From NCBI GenBank assembly GCA_905178155.1, contig CAJINV010000013.1, positions 1,678,281 to 1,742,280 on the forward strand: a DNA stretch of 64,000 nt, given 5' to 3'. The DNA is from Amoebophrya sp. A120. Lineage: Eukaryota > Sar > Dinophyceae > Syndiniales > Amoebophryaceae. The stretch's first letter is position 1; every line of letters begins with the position of its first letter. Below are positions 1 through 12,408 of the stretch, one piece after another. Both the position numbers and the translations under genes were made by a program. The notes beneath the pieces are model-generated. The model ran no database searches, had not been told where the DNA came from, and was given only the letters and a program-made list of their open reading frames with translations.

Positions 1-1749
1 ATTCTTTTCGACGCAGACCCGCTGAGATTATTGGCTGCATCCAGTTATTGGTTTTTAGAGCAACTGCAACTCTGTCACCGTTAAGCAACTACTCCGGTAA
101 GAAAAGTGCTTTTTGGTACTTATGGTGTCCTGGCTGCAATTTTCCATCTGATAGACTGGCTCCGAGTCACGCAGTCCGGCGGCGCGCAGCGGATAATCGT
201 AGGGTCGCTGGGGAAACCGAATTTTGTTTCTCGGTAGTATGAAGTCGTAGTAATGGGTTCGATGCATTTTTGCGTGTTCATCTTCATCCGTAAGTAATCT
301 ACTTGACATACACGTGAACTTGCTCATGCACGCCGGATCTCCGGTGTTACAGAAATAGGTGCATGCACCAGGAATTTTTTTGCCTGGACCCAGAACCAGC
401 TGCCCGAGTTACGATTGACAAATAAAACTCTTGCTAGCGAAAAAATTGTGGGTCAGGAACGGAGTGTGGCCAAAAAAGTAGTTTCTCTTTGATTTCGTTT
501 TCCTGCATCGAACTGAAAAAACTCCATGCATTCCGCGGATACTCTCGACGTCGTAGGGATCTTGAAACCCGTTTTTGTTGAACCTGTGGTCAAAATGCTG
601 ATGACATGATGGTGCTGACATGATGGTGTATGAAATTTACCAGTGTTCACCCGCATGATAAGTCGCATGATTTGGATTATTTTTTCGTACGGTAGTCATA
701 AAAGAAAAATTGCGAAAAATTCATACCAGCTCCAATTCCCGTCCTTCCTCCACATTCCGATTTGGTCCCGGCTCGTTACTGCCAACTTCTCGGCTTTGAT
801 GAGCGCCTCCCCGCGCACGAGGTCCCACCCGACAGGGTCGAAAGCCCGACCCTGTTTCAGCTGAAACGTCATTTTGGTGTAGTTTTATGTCGAGATGAGT
901 TCTTCTTCTTACGTTTCCTGCGTTGCTATACGACTTCAACGTTCTTGCCCTGTCGCCAAGAATCAAACAGTGCCTTTCCGTCTACGCTTGTTGTAGCAGG
1001 TGAGTTTTACCAGTAGGAAAAAGTAGGTTTCGCAGTAAAGCTCTCTATTCCGCCCAAATTCCTATGCGATACACGATTTTTGCCTACGACAAGAAGGATC
1101 CGAAATGAATGCCGAGGCGTCAAAACAACAGCATCCTCACACAAATGAACGAATAGTATCGACCAGGAATCGATAATGTCGAAGATTCACGTCAAGATGG
1201 CAATACGCGTGGCAGGGCCTGTGCCAGTTTCTACGTAATTCGACGGAGGTGTCGTGCACTTTACAGATGCTACATTGTACTCCTACCACAGACAATTTCT
1301 ACAGTACCGACCTCTACGCTAATTCGCTCTGGCAGCTCGCTTGGAAAACAGCGCTCACCATTCGTCTGCACACCGATCTTCATCGGTATAATTCATATGC
1401 CATACGTCCGCGATCCAGAAAGCGAAAACGACTTACTTGTGGAACAGCAAAATTCCGGTATCGACTTTATTCCCAAAGACAAACTGCGACATGATTTGTT
1501 TCTCTTCGGGCACTATGCACTGCTCTGAGTTCTCCTCATGTACTCCTTTCTTCGACGTCGCAGTACTATGTAGCTTGTGTAGCTCCAGAGATCGATGTCG
1601 GCAGCGAAGATGAAGAAAAAAAATGGCCATACATCGCAACTCGCTCCGTCCTCCCTTCTCCACGTGATGTTGACGTCGCCGAGACCACTCTTAAAGCTTG
1701 TCAACTCGGCTTTGTCGACCGTCGACTGCAACAAACTAGGGACCACTAC
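1..1749. other. no recognisable gene
   Basis: Only short, unrelated open frames on both strands, none with a recognisable domain or neighbouring splice signals. It lies beyond the 3' end of the minus-strand RAP gene and may hold its 3' UTR. No repeat or RNA gene was seen. Confidence 0.5.
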
Positions 1750-4700
1750 TTACTTTTTCCCTTTCCTAGTAACCGCGTGCTTCAATGTTTCGCGCAAAAA
1801 CGCCGCCTCCGTGCCCGTGCGCTCCGCTTGTTTCCAGTCCGCAAAGTGGATTTCCGCTACAGTCCACCCCAAGCTTTCCAGGCATCTGGTGCGGAACGCG
1901 CTCGACCCGGTAGTCACCGCGTGCCGCCGGGAAACTAACGAAGAAGATCGCGGCAAGTGGCGCAGCTCGTGTTTCTCTTCCCGGTGCTGGTCTTGTTGTT
2001 TTCTCCTTGCGCCATCCGCTTGCCCGTCGTCCTCTAGGCCGCAATTCGAAACGGTCCCGTCTTCCTCGACTGGAAACAAGTAGTGCCCAGGTCCGTTCAC
2101 CTCAATCGCGATTTTTAGTTGCGGCAGCGCGAGGTCGATTTTGGTCCACGGGAGCCCCGGGACGGAAAACTCTGGCACGACGGAACAATACGTGGTGGAA
2201 CGACGCTGGCTACAGCTTTGCGTGTCAACAATGGCAGGTTTGGCGTTTGTAGAGAAGCCAGAAATGCTGGACAGCACTCCGGCAGAACAGTTGGTGACAG
2301 TGGAACCGCTGGAGGAACTGGACACTACATCATGATCGTCGTTCTCACCACCCGAGAGCTCTTTCGCACGGTCGTCCTTCTTGCTGGAATCTGTCCCGAC
2401 ACCGCTGGAGAAGACTTGCCGTAACACTTGTTCCTGCAACACCTTGTGCACTTTCTGGTGTAGCAGCGACACTGTCGGCGCCACCGGGGGAGTGTACTGC
2501 ACCTCCGTCAGAAGGGTGTCGATCGTGCGCAGTACGTTAGGTGTTTTGTGGTCGTGCTCCTGGTCTTTCGGGGCTACCTCGACAACAGAATTTTTCTCCC
2601 CCTCGCTGTCGCCCCTCATCGAAGGCAACGTGGTCAGTTCTGATCGCAACCACAGCAAACTAGCTTGGGGTATGATCGGGAAGAGACGGTTGCAAGAAGG
2701 GTCACTTGTTCCTTTTCGAAATAAAAATACCTAGTATCCGACGTGATTCATCCACTTGGTCATGCACATTTTCTTGCGAGAGATCACTAACTTGTGTGTA
2801 GTCGATTAACTCCTGCTCTCGATAATCGTCAACATGCTTAATTTCCCAGAACATCCAACTCACACGTGCTCTTTTCCGACATATGCAAGGCCCGCGCCTC
2901 CCAGGAATCCGGGGTGAGGATCCACGATCGCCCCCGCCGAAAAGTTGTTTTGTTCTGCATCACCTCAACACCTAGGCGCTGTACCAGCGCCGACGCAGAC
3001 GCAACGTCCGCAAAAACCGCCGACGCCCAGAGTAAGAGCACGATGGAAGAATTGTTCATTGAACAATTACTACCCAATGTGTCTGGGTTGTTCGAAATCA
3101 TCCTGGCTATCGCGTCCCGGTCCTGTTTCAGCTTGCAGAAGTGCTGCAGCGCACGCAAAATGTAAAAGTCTTTTTTGTTTTCATCCCGCTGCTCTGATTG
3201 CATGCCTCGTGCTGAAGTCACGGAAAGTGTTCCTCCGCTGTGCTGGTAGGTAGTTTGTGGAGAACGCAATTGCCACTGTTTCTGTTTGTGATCAGCCACA
3301 GGCTCATCTTCGCAGCCCCAAAAGGTAGAAGGCTTCCAATTCAGAGACGCGCAGCTGTGCAGCAGCGTCGCGGCTTCAGCAAACGTCAAACTCTGGGCGG
3401 GAAGGAAAGACCGTAGGAAATTGATGTTGGTTCGTACTCTGGCGGACTGTGACAGGGAAAAATTTGGTCGTGACAAAAAAAGAGTCAGAGGCGTTAACGA
3501 GTTCTTGGTCTGACATGCAAAAATCTACTTATATATAAACGAAAATGAAAACCTAGAAAAACATTCAGATTGATTTATTCTTTTTGTCCGCGGCACTTTT
3601 TCCCTTCATAACGGCAGCAGAAGTTTCATCTTCGCAGCGGCCCAAATGCACTGCACCGCGTCCAAGGGTTTGCAAACCGGAGTCGTTGGGCGCCATTGCG
3701 GCGCCGGCTGCTTGTCATCGCCCTTTTCGTAGTTCCCACCCCTGCTTGTACTTATCGCCGGAGATGTTTCTTTCTCGACCGGAAAAAACACCCGGTTTCC
3801 GAATTTTTCGAATACTGGGCGCAAGAACGGCATCTCTAGAACGTCGGCTTCGTGGTGACCCGCGAAGGTGCCAAATGCCCACAGCAGCGTGGCGGCGGAC
3901 TGGGCCTGCTCGGACGATGCGCCGCAAATAAAGTTGCGGTGAGCTACGGTAAAATTCTTGCTCGGTGGGACAGAAGACGGTCTTTTTTCTTGGCCTGCTG
4001 TAATGACGTCACCACCTCTCCTACTGCTGTGTAGTGTACTATCCTTCCTATGATCCGAGTTGCGCCCTGGTGCCCGCTGCTCCCGTCCTTGGCGCTCTCC
4101 CGTCGTATCACACGAGAAAGAAGACGAGACAACCGTTTTTGCAAACTGGGCCCACCACGCAACGTCGTGCAACTTGAACTTAGCCGCGCTCCACGCCACC
4201 ATGGCGTAACCTTGCAGCGTGAAAGCGTCAGTGCTGCGAACAGGAAAATATCCACCATCCGTCGTCGAGCCACGTGCCCTCTGTGCTAGTCCTTGATGTT
4301 GTCCCTGAACAGGAAACGTGCCGTGTGCTTCGCTCGTCGAAGACCCTTTCTTAACGACGCTCGCAAAAACCCTCTCCACCAAGTCCGCATACACCTGCCT
4401 CCCTTGCTCGGTGTGGTGGAGGTAGCTCTTGCTCAACCCAGTGGAGGCGCAGCCGCTGATGTACTGCCGACTTGTTTGCGTGGATGGTTGTTCCGCAGGA
4501 GAACTCCTTGCGGGAAGCTCTTGCTCTGTAACTTGTCCGTTTTCGTCCGCGTTATCGTTAATCACCGTCCGTGAAGTTGTGACGCCCCCGGCGGAGTAGA
4601 GCGGCATTGTGGACGAGGAAGTCATCATCAATCTCGCGTACGTGTAGAGCAGCATGGCCTGGCTCTGCGCTTCGAGGATGCTAGTCAGCGGAATGTCGTC

Positions 4701-7621
4701 GCGTCGCTGCGTCGTACAACTCCCTTCAGAACTTGTTGCTCTCCTACCTGTACTTCCTCCCATCCGGTCGTGTCTGATCATGAATTTTTCTGCTGCACTA
4801 CTAGAGGTAAAGTGGCCTCCTGCCCTAAAACACATTTCCGTCAACACCGCGCCAAATTTCACCGCGGACTCACGCAGAACCGCCGGGTCCGCGCCGTTGT
4901 CCTGGAAGGCTGTGTGCGCGTGCACCGCGCAACACACGTCCCGCTGGAAGGACAGGGGCTGGAACGCGGGCGACGCCGCCGTGGTTCGCACGGTGTGCGA
5001 CAGCGCGTCTTGCATGCGCTGCAGCCCGGTCGCGGTCGGAAACGCGCCCAACTTTGCGAGGCCGTGGCAGATGTGCGCGACGTCGAGGGACTTCAGGTGG
5101 CACAGCGTCTGCTCGCCGGGCGACGGGACCGAGCTGAGGCCGTCGAACTTCGCGGCGAGTAGGTGTCCCAGCTCACGCCAACCTTGTTCGTCAATGCGAA
5201 ACAAGTTCTGGCCGGGCCGGTCGGACGAGACCAACTCGTCGTCCCGGTGGCACGCGAGAAGCGCCCGAATTTTGCCCAAATTGAACAGGATTTGCGCGAA
5301 CTCCCGCATGCGCAGCACGCTCCCGCTGGAGCCCCGCAGCGCGGCGAACTCCACCAACACGGCCTTCCGGATGGAGTCCAAAAACTTCGCCTCTCTGCTG
5401 CCGCTGCAATTGTGGTCCGCGGCGGAGAAATAACTGTGTAGGACCGCCTGCGGCAGGCTTCCGACTGCATGCAAACAGGCCGCACAGTCTAAGGGGTCCG
5501 GATATGGAAACGAAAAGCGGCCCAATATTCAGCCAATCCTGACCGTTGGCGGGGCCGAAGCATTTTCGCGAAGCCGGTGCGACTGCACGCAGTACGCAGC
5601 CTAAGGACTTCAGCGACGCACAACTTGGGTGACGCACTATCTAACGATGCGAAGGCGCACTACCTAAGAAAGGAGCTGCAACGCACTACCTAAGGAAGCG
5701 GCGCACTACCTAACGAAGCGACGCACTACCTAAGGAGGCAACGAACTACTTAAGCACGCGGCGCACTACCTAAGCGGCGCACTACCTAAGTTAAGTAGTG
5801 CGTCACTTGATGGGTGTCGCACGATTTTTTTACGCGAAGCGCTATCATCTCAGCAAAGCACTACTCCCGAAGCAAAGCACTACTTAAGCGCAGCAGCCGC
5901 ACCCCTGAAGCGAGGCGCCGCTTCACCTAGCGAGGCACCACTCAGCTGAAACACTTTTATGCAAAGCGCCTGAACAACAAGACACCTCCTAAAAGAAGTG
6001 CCTAACCGAAGCGCGTAAAAATGGGTTACTCTAGCGAACCACCCAAAGGAGGAGTATTTCCCACTTCAGCGAAGCACTTTGGCGAAAGAGGGTGCGTGGA
6101 AGAATGGTACGTAGGTAGTAAGGCCGGAGACAAACTTAATTTGGCACGCCCGCCGGTCGATTAGGGTAGGGCAGCTTTTCTTCAGTGCCATACATGCACC
6201 AGAATCTTTGACAGATCCAAGTCCGTTGCGAAAAGCAAATCACTCGTGTTCCGCAGCTGCAGTGTGGAACAGGAGTGCAACAGTGAAGCCTGCTCCCCTA
6301 GGGAAAACTTGTGCGGGAAGCTCTTCGTCGCGACCAGCTGTTGCAGGATGCCCTCGCCGCACGTTTGCGCGAGGGCCGGTGCGTAGGTGGTAGCAGCCCG
6401 GTTCTTCCGAAGGTCTGTCCCCGAACTAGCTTCGAAACCCTTCCAGTGCAGATCAGGTCGCGTTTCCTGCCTCGGCGGTGTCGACATCGGGAGAACATCG
6501 CCCAGCTGCGACAGGGCCCACAAAATCCGGCTCGCATCGTTCGCGTGCGTGATGCACACCGGCCAAGAATGATCCTGCGTGGGTTGTTCATCACGGTGGC
6601 CGAGCAACAAATTTCGGCACAAGAAGTCTAACACCGCAACCTTCGCAGGCCGCGCGCCCCCCGGGTCGTCCTTTCCTTTCTCCACTAGAGACGATGAAGC
6701 GTGTTCCGGTACAACACGCGCGTTTGCCCCTTTGGAGTCTCCCTTTTGGTTCCCCGCTCGCCTCGCACCGTCGCCACGCTTGTGCAGAACTGCAGCGCTC
6801 CAGAGCAGATCGGCCACGTCCTTGGCACTCAGGTCTCTGGCACTTCTGCGTCCGAGGTGGTCCGGATTGGAACTATCCAGCGCATGACTTAGATTCAGTG
6901 CCCGGTCGGCTGGCCGAATGTTGTCGTCACACAATACCGCACAACCTTCTAACTCTCGTCGTGTTATGGCTCCATGTCCAACTTCTCTCCCAGGTTCTAG
7001 TTGAACTGGCTCTATTAGCTGTTGCAGTATCGCTTCAAAAAAGACTGCGGTGTCGTCTTCCGAAGTAGAAGAATTACGTGCGCTGGAATTGGCTGTCGAC
7101 GTTTTGTAGTACTTGCGCTGCTTCTCACAACACACGGCAAACTGCTTCAAATGTGCGATCGCCGCTTTCAAAACCGCAGAGCCGGGGCTTCCCTGGCTCG
7201 GTGCGCTTGAGGAACTCGAACTTGTTCCCCGACCTCCTAATTCCGTCGTCACGCGCGGGGACGTGGCGTTGACACTTTCCAGGTAGGCCAAAAATTTCTC
7301 CCGCAGAGCCGCCGGAGTTGCGGTACCGGGGACGCTGTCGAAGCGCAGGCCATCCCGGGAAATCCTTGCCTGCTTTGGTGGAGCGGTGGGCAGAGGCTTC
7401 TGCGTGTCCCGTGAAAACACGTCCCCATCCCCGGGTTGAGTTCATGTGAGTTCTGCCACACAAGTCGTGAAGTTCTGGTATACAAATTTTGGCGATCCCA
7501 CGCACATGCGAAATCCAGTTCAAAGGAGAATGCAAACACTCACGACAGCTCTGGGGCGCGGATGTTTTTACGGCGGATACTGCGGTAGGCATCGCGGAAT
7601 GGGTTTTGGAGCGGCATTCAT
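1750..7621 (-). CDS. RAP-domain protein (multi-exon, organellar RNA-binding type)
   Basis: RAP proteins of apicomplexans, dinoflagellates and plants are RNA-binding factors, usually acting on mitochondrial or plastid RNA; that role is inferred here. The C-terminal exon (2665-1750) carries a clear RAP domain: KIDLALPQLKIAIEVNGPGH, then a low-complexity insertion, then LGWTVAEIHFADWKQ and a final helix ending AAFLRETL. Upstream exons hold helical repeats of the family type (AATLLHSCASLNW, SAATLLWAFGTFAG, ASLLHSCSTLQL). Exon model: 7621-7580 (ATG at 7621), 7399-6193, 5497-3611, then from 3442. The first three junctions remove introner-like elements (7405-7579, 5503-6192, 3448-3610) and keep frame. 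The junction between the exon ending before 2838 and the RAP exon near 2665 is unresolved. No unambiguous targeting peptide was seen. Confidence 0.75.
3448..3610 (-). mobile_element. probable introner in RAP gene
   Basis: 163 bp with inverted ends: TGTGACAGGGAAAAA on the left, TATGAAGGGAAAAAG when the right end is reverse-complemented. The flanking 5-mers (CGGAC, ACGGC) are not identical. Removal keeps the frame of the RAP gene (1 nt carried over on one side, codon position 2 on the other). The ends resemble the GAGAAAAAAG family. Confidence 0.55.
5503..6192 (-). mobile_element. probable long introner carrying a tandem repeat
   Basis: Inverted ends TATGGAAACGAAAAGCGGCC and (right end reverse-complemented) TATGGCACTGAAGAAAAGCT. 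At 690 bp it is the longest candidate. Flanking 5-mers differ (CCGGA, CATGC), but removing it joins the two long RAP exons in frame. It contains the short tandem repeat at 5628-5800. Confidence 0.5.
5628..5800. repeat. degenerate tandem repeat, core GCGCACTACCTAAG
   Basis: About eight copies of a core close to GCGCACTACCTAAG, spaced irregularly by roughly 15-25 bp, at about 5632, 5656, 5681, 5700, 5721, 5741, 5760 and 5776. An inverted copy (AAGTAGTGCGTC) closes the array near 5797. It lies inside the candidate intron 5503-6192. Confidence 0.8.
7405..7579 (-). mobile_element. introner, 5-bp duplication CTGCG
   Basis: 175 bp flanked by identical CTGCG (7400-7404 and 7580-7584). Plus-strand ends are TGTCCCGTGAAAACACGTCC and a right end ending ATGTTTTTACGGCGGATA, matching the GTAAAAACGTCCCC family. 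Removing it joins a 14-codon exon starting at an ATG (7621) to the next RAP exon in frame. Confidence 0.85.
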
Positions 7622-10553
7622 ATTGAAGAACTAGATCCGATCTTTCTGCAATGTGTCGCAAATCAATGACCTGCGAAGCTGATATTGTCATAAGCAGTAC
7701 GTGCCAGCGCAAATCCAGTTTCTCAGACGGGTACTATACTCTTTTCAACAACAGTCTTGCGCTTGAAGTAAGCAACGCTTTCCAAACATTGAAAAGCAAC
7801 GCACAGAACTTAGAAATGAATCCATTCCCAGGAACATGGAGAGCAAGGTCGATCCTCAGTTGGATCCTGAAAATACACAACAAGCACTGCAGATCTGACT
7901 TTACGGCACAATGACTTTCGGCCAGACACGATGGCGGCATCTCTCGTTTCCCGTAGAACCTAGGATCTTCGCTTCTCATCGATCAAAGCGCGGCACAAAA
8001 AACCAGAACAGTTTTTTCAGATAAAACAGACAAAAAGCACCTGTCTAGTGCCGTTTTTGCACAGACATGCTCTTCGTTTTTCCACTACGCAAGCTTGAGA
8101 CACCGTAAACAGTTATGTTGCGCAATGTACATTCATAATACCAGCAGGTCCACACTAAGCGAAACAGTTATTTGCTTGAATTGTCGTTGTAATAAATTTA
8201 AAACAAAGTAGAAATTAGACATGTGTAACTTGATGCCATGTGAAACCAAATGCGAAGGAATGTGCGTAAGTATGATCAATAAAAAATATGCTCTCGAAAA
8301 ATGTTACAAACCTCTATAATGAACAAAGCTCTTCAATATTTCAAACGTTTCGCTGTGCTACACGACCGCTACTGCTCGATGGGTCATTCGACAGCAAGAA
8401 GCCCTTGGATATCCAACGGAGATCGCGGGTGATCTTTTCTGGCGCTCGACGGACACTGGTAGAGCAGCGAACACGGTGTTCTTTCTCCCCTGCATCAGCA
8501 GTTGCTCTCGGCTGTTTCAAAAGCGAGGCACAGGGGCTTCGACTGGCGAGCCGCAAGATCATTGATTTCTATTCCCAACGGATAACGGCTGTCTTTAGTC
8601 CGGCGAAAAACCACTTCTATTGACAGAGTTTCCAGATTACCACTCCTTCTAGCTCTACTAGTCGCCCCTAGCGTCCAACCAAACGGAGCTAGCGCAGTGC
8701 TCCTGCTCTACGGTCAGATAGTGTTCTTGTGAGTGCTGGCGCGATCTTCCGGGTAGCTATTCGGTAGGTTGGTGGTGACAAAGGTAATTCGGCCTGTATC
8801 TAAAACTGTACAATCTGCGTTCTGGCGATGATCTGGAAAACTTTATCAACAGAAGCAAGTACATCGGTCAAAAGTTGTCATTTCTACATAGTAGTAAAAC
8901 AAGTTCGCGAATGGTTGGCTAGCCCACAGCACGAACCGTTCTGATGGTTGCTAGTCCACCCTCAAGAGAATCCGACAAACGACCCGAGAACTCGCGAGAC
9001 GCGCAACGCGAAAGTTCCCGAGTTATTCTCGTGATCTCGTGTTTTTACTCTAGCGCCCGCCCCGTGGGTACAGGGCGAGTTGAGGGAGATCAACATCACC
9101 GTAAGGGGAAGTATTTTTTGTGAAAACATGATCAAAACACCATGGACACGACCAGAGTACTAAACCAGTTCACGCTTGTTCCTTCTTCCCGGAGGGTGGA
9201 AACTACGCATAAGAATCCCGCCGATCAGTTCCGCTCCAGAGAGAAACAGAACCGGCAGGACGCGGCGACCAAACCTCCCCGGTACTTTGAAGGTGGAGTA
9301 ACAAGCGTTCACTGATCATTCCCCTGTGTGCAGGGCGAGGACAGGAGACAACAAATAAATCCACCTAATCCTCTTGAAATAAAAAGAATATAACGAAAAC
9401 ACCCGCTTCGGAGAACAATCTTCAGATCTTTGGGAAAAAGCATCGTTGTCTCTAGTCTTGCTAACGCCGGGATAGAATCCATTCTGTTGCCGAAGAATTC
9501 TGTTGCGTCTGGTGAGAGAAAGGCGAAAATAACTAAAAATGGCGACTGTCGTTCCGTAGTATTTCTCAGTAATCGCGCACCGTATTTTTCAGCTGCTGTA
9601 CGTACGTAGGAGGTCAGCAAGTCTTTTCTTTTCTATGTGCCTCGCTATGATTACATCTGCACAATACCACCGTCGAGGCATTTCTGGCAGGCGAAGGACG
9701 CCTTCCCAGAAAACCCTGCACGGGATTCATGTACTATCTGTATTCGACATCATCTCGCACGGGTTCGCAAAATTTCCGAACCACGTGCGGCGTATAGAGT
9801 TTCATTACACAGGAGAAACTGGTGTTTCACAGCAGGGCACCATGCGGGACGTGGAAAATTTAGAAGTAAAGGCCTTCTATCTCTACAGTATCGACAAATA
9901 TGTTGAAAATTATTTCTGGGAGTATTTCTAAAGTTTTGACTGTCTGGTGGGGTGGCACGCTTCACGGCATTCCATTGGAGTTCTTTCTTTTTTTGTCCCA
10001 ACATTATGGCAGGCAGGTTAAGGTATGTATATTCATCCCGCATGGTTGTAGCCCTACGATTCACTTCGGTTAACTTCTGGCTCGGCCTAATAGCCATCAT
10101 ATAATAACAAGCGACGCAACAGAAACTCCGGCTAGAGTGGGTCCTTATGTTTTTCCTGGTAAAACTTCTTATAGCCAACACCTCAAAAGGAAAACAAGAT
10201 CGAGTCCTTCATCTCACAAAACGTCGCTATACGTATCTTATCGAGTAGTTACGCAGGGCTTTACTGTTGCGGTAAGTTCTTGTACAGTTCCGTAGAAAGA
10301 TTTTTGGATACACGTCGTGAAGAGCAGCCGCTGCACAGCAGCAACGCCTTTTCCTTCTGTCGGCGGAACTTGGAAATGAAACAGCTTTATTCCTAGCGGT
10401 TCAATTTTTTTACAACATACAACGTCAAACAAGAAGTCGCGCAAGAACAATTTTTCGTGCTGACAATAATTCATTGAACGATCTGGAACGTCAAAACTAG
10501 CACGAATCGGGGAGTTAGTCGATCTTCAAGTGTTTTGTTTTTTCCCCCTTCAA
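7622..10553. other. intergenic, no gene recognised
   Basis: Upstream of the RAP gene. Frames are short and carry no recognisable protein. AT-rich stretches alternate with mixed sequence. No RNA gene or clear repeat was seen. Confidence 0.45.
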
Positions 10554-10816
10554 TATCAAATGTAAAAGTGTCTGGGTCTGGAAGAATCCGAACTTGTGAT
10601 GCTGCATTGGGATTCCAGAAAAATCTGTATTGCATGAGTACCAAAGGGAATGCTATTTCTGCTACGCTGAGAAGGCATTTGTCACGCGGAATAGGCATCA
10701 AGAAGCCCTCAAAAAATCTGTATTGCTAGCGTATGCATCACAGACATCATGGCTCATGCAAAACGTGCATGACAAGTGTCAGAATCTTCCAGACCCAGAC
10801 ATTTTTACATTTGATA
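10554..10816. mobile_element. introner outside a recognised CDS, duplication TTCAA
   Basis: 263 bp flanked by perfect TTCAA (10549-10553, 10817-10821). Ends are TATCAAATGTAAAAGTGTCT, then a GGGTCTGGAAGAA segment, mirrored at the right end (TTCCAGACCCAGACATTTTT). It lies about 50 bp beyond the stop codon of the minus-strand gene at 10867-12408, so it is in a 3' UTR, in an unrecognised exon, or intergenic. Same family as the elements at 25497 and 26217. Confidence 0.85.
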
Positions 10817-10866
10817 TTCAAGATGAACTCAAATGTTAATCCCGACAAAAATAAATCCGCACCTTC

Positions 10867-12408
10867 TCATAAGAATCGCGGATCGACGTCGAGTTTGACC
10901 AAGAAGCCCCAGGCGTTGGAAACTTTCTTGCACAGCATCTGTTTCACCGGCGTCGCCGCGGCCGAAAGCGCAGTTGGGACGACCGCCGTCGCAGCCACGG
11001 GGCTGGTCGGGCAGGCCGCCACTGCGGCGTGGGTCGTGATCTGCGTCGGACCACTACTGCTACCCACGACCTGATCGCGATTTTGCGTCGCCACGTCTCG
11101 TCCCGAAGTAGACACCGGCGACACCGGCCGCAGAACCGGCGGAAAGGCCGGGACGAGGTGAGACGCGGACCCGACCTTGCTGCACGGCGAGAGGATGGAG
11201 GCGGGCGGTGCGACGGTCTTCGCGCTGGTGTTACTATTCAGCCCCAGCAAGACCGACGGTGTCGGGAAGCCGGTGCTAGTCGACGTGAAATCATTACCAC
11301 TCGCTGCTGTTGTGCTGATTGCGGCCGGATCATGCACGCTCTCCTCGTTCGGGTGCAGTAGCCGTATCGCGTCGTTTGCCGACGAGGACAGGACGTCGGA
11401 GGTTGTCACCGTAACATCAGAAGTTGCAGGAGTGCTGTTGGGAGAAGAACCAATATTACCGGAAGCTTCCGCCGGTGTGCCAATGTGCACGAACTTGTTG
11501 TTTTCTAGTTCCTCGGCGAGAATTGATTGAAAGTCCATCCCCGCATGGTGCTGCTCCACCTCGATCATCTCCTGCAACAGCGCCAGCTTGTGCTCCTCCT
11601 GCGGCGTTCGCGAAGCGTTCGATGCTTTTCTCGAGTCTTTCGACAGGGGCGAATTACTGTAGCTTTTCAATTTCATGTTCTCGCTCGTACAGCTGGTGGC
11701 TGTACAAGTAGCATTACTCGCACCCTGCTCCGTCCGTTCCTCAATGTCGGCTGATGCAACGGGAAAGGTGACGAAGTTCTGGAAAAAACTCGCCACGCTC
11801 CCGGCCGCGGGCTGCAGGTAGTTCTGCAGGACCTGCTTGGCTGCCTGCGCCGTACTAGTGGAGGGTGCTGCAACCGCACCGCTTTGCTGCGAGACCGGGC
11901 TGGGCGCCGGAGCTCCTGTGCCGCGGCTCTTAGTGTTATTCATGTTCTTTTCGTCCTGCGCCGCATAGGAGTTTGTTCCCGAGGATGAAGACGTTTCCGC
12001 GGCATTTTCATGCTGTTTCTGGAGCTCCGAGGATGTCGTTGGTCCGCTCGTGTGCTGCTCCAAATGCATTTCGTGGTCCAGTTGCGTCACGCGCTCCATG
12101 AGAAACGCGACTTCCTTTTCCAGGCTGTGGATGTGCTGGTCCTGTTCCTTCAGGTGCTGCTCCTGGTGCTGGATCTGGCAGTAGGCGTCCCGCAACTCGT
12201 GCACCACCTGATGGGGCTCCACGATGCCGCCCAGCGAGAAGACGCGCTTCACCACCGGTTGGTCCAAGTCGCTGTCGAGGACATGGCCTGCGCCCACCGT
12301 GGGACCTACCACTTCGTGCGGCAGGTCCGCGCCCTGGAGGTGTTGGCTTTTGCTATCGTGCTGGTCGACCAGCGACACGTCCGAGGATTTGTGATGCAGC
12401 GACGGCAT
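10867..12408 (-). CDS. uncharacterised Ser/Thr/Ala-rich protein with coiled coil (513 aa)
   Basis: Intronless as read: ATG at 12408, stop TGA at 10867-10869. Residues about 65-115 form a probable coiled coil rich in Q, H, E and L (VVHELRDAYCQIQHQEQHLK and onward). The rest is low-complexity Ser/Thr/Ala/Pro-rich sequence. The C terminus is more ordered and basic (ATPVKQMLCKKVSNAWGFLV). No transmembrane segment or signal peptide was seen. Family not recognised; a scaffold or cytoskeletal role would be a guess. An introner sits just downstream. Confidence 0.6.
   Translation of the reverse strand: MPSLHHKSSDVSLVDQHDSKSQHLQGADLPHEVVGPTVGAGHVLDSDLDQPVVKRVFSLGGIVEPHQVVHELRDAYCQIQHQEQHLKEQDQHIHSLEKEVAFLMERVTQLDHEMHLEQHTSGPTTSSELQKQHENAAETSSSSGTNSYAAQDEKNMNNTKSRGTGAPAPSPVSQQSGAVAAPSTSTAQAAKQVLQNYLQPAAGSVASFFQNFVTFPVASADIEERTEQGASNATCTATSCTSENMKLKSYSNSPLSKDSRKASNASRTPQEEHKLALLQEMIEVEQHHAGMDFQSILAEELENNKFVHIGTPAEASGNIGSSPNSTPATSDVTVTTSDVLSSSANDAIRLLHPNEESVHDPAAISTTAASGNDFTSTSTGFPTPSVLLGLNSNTSAKTVAPPASILSPCSKVGSASHLVPAFPPVLRPVSPVSTSGRDVATQNRDQVVGSSSGPTQITTHAAVAACPTSPVAATAVVPTALSAAATPVKQMLCKKVSNAWGFLVKLDVDPRFL

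Noticed and set aside
2671-2824. Introner between the last two RAP exons
   Set aside because: Weak inverted ends (TATGATCGGGAAGAG and TATCGAGAGCAGGAG), but the phases do not agree and an in-frame stop at 2838 precedes it.
4654-5433. Plus-strand 259-residue frame opposite the RAP gene
   Set aside because: Antisense shadow of a well-supported minus-strand exon; no recognisable motif.
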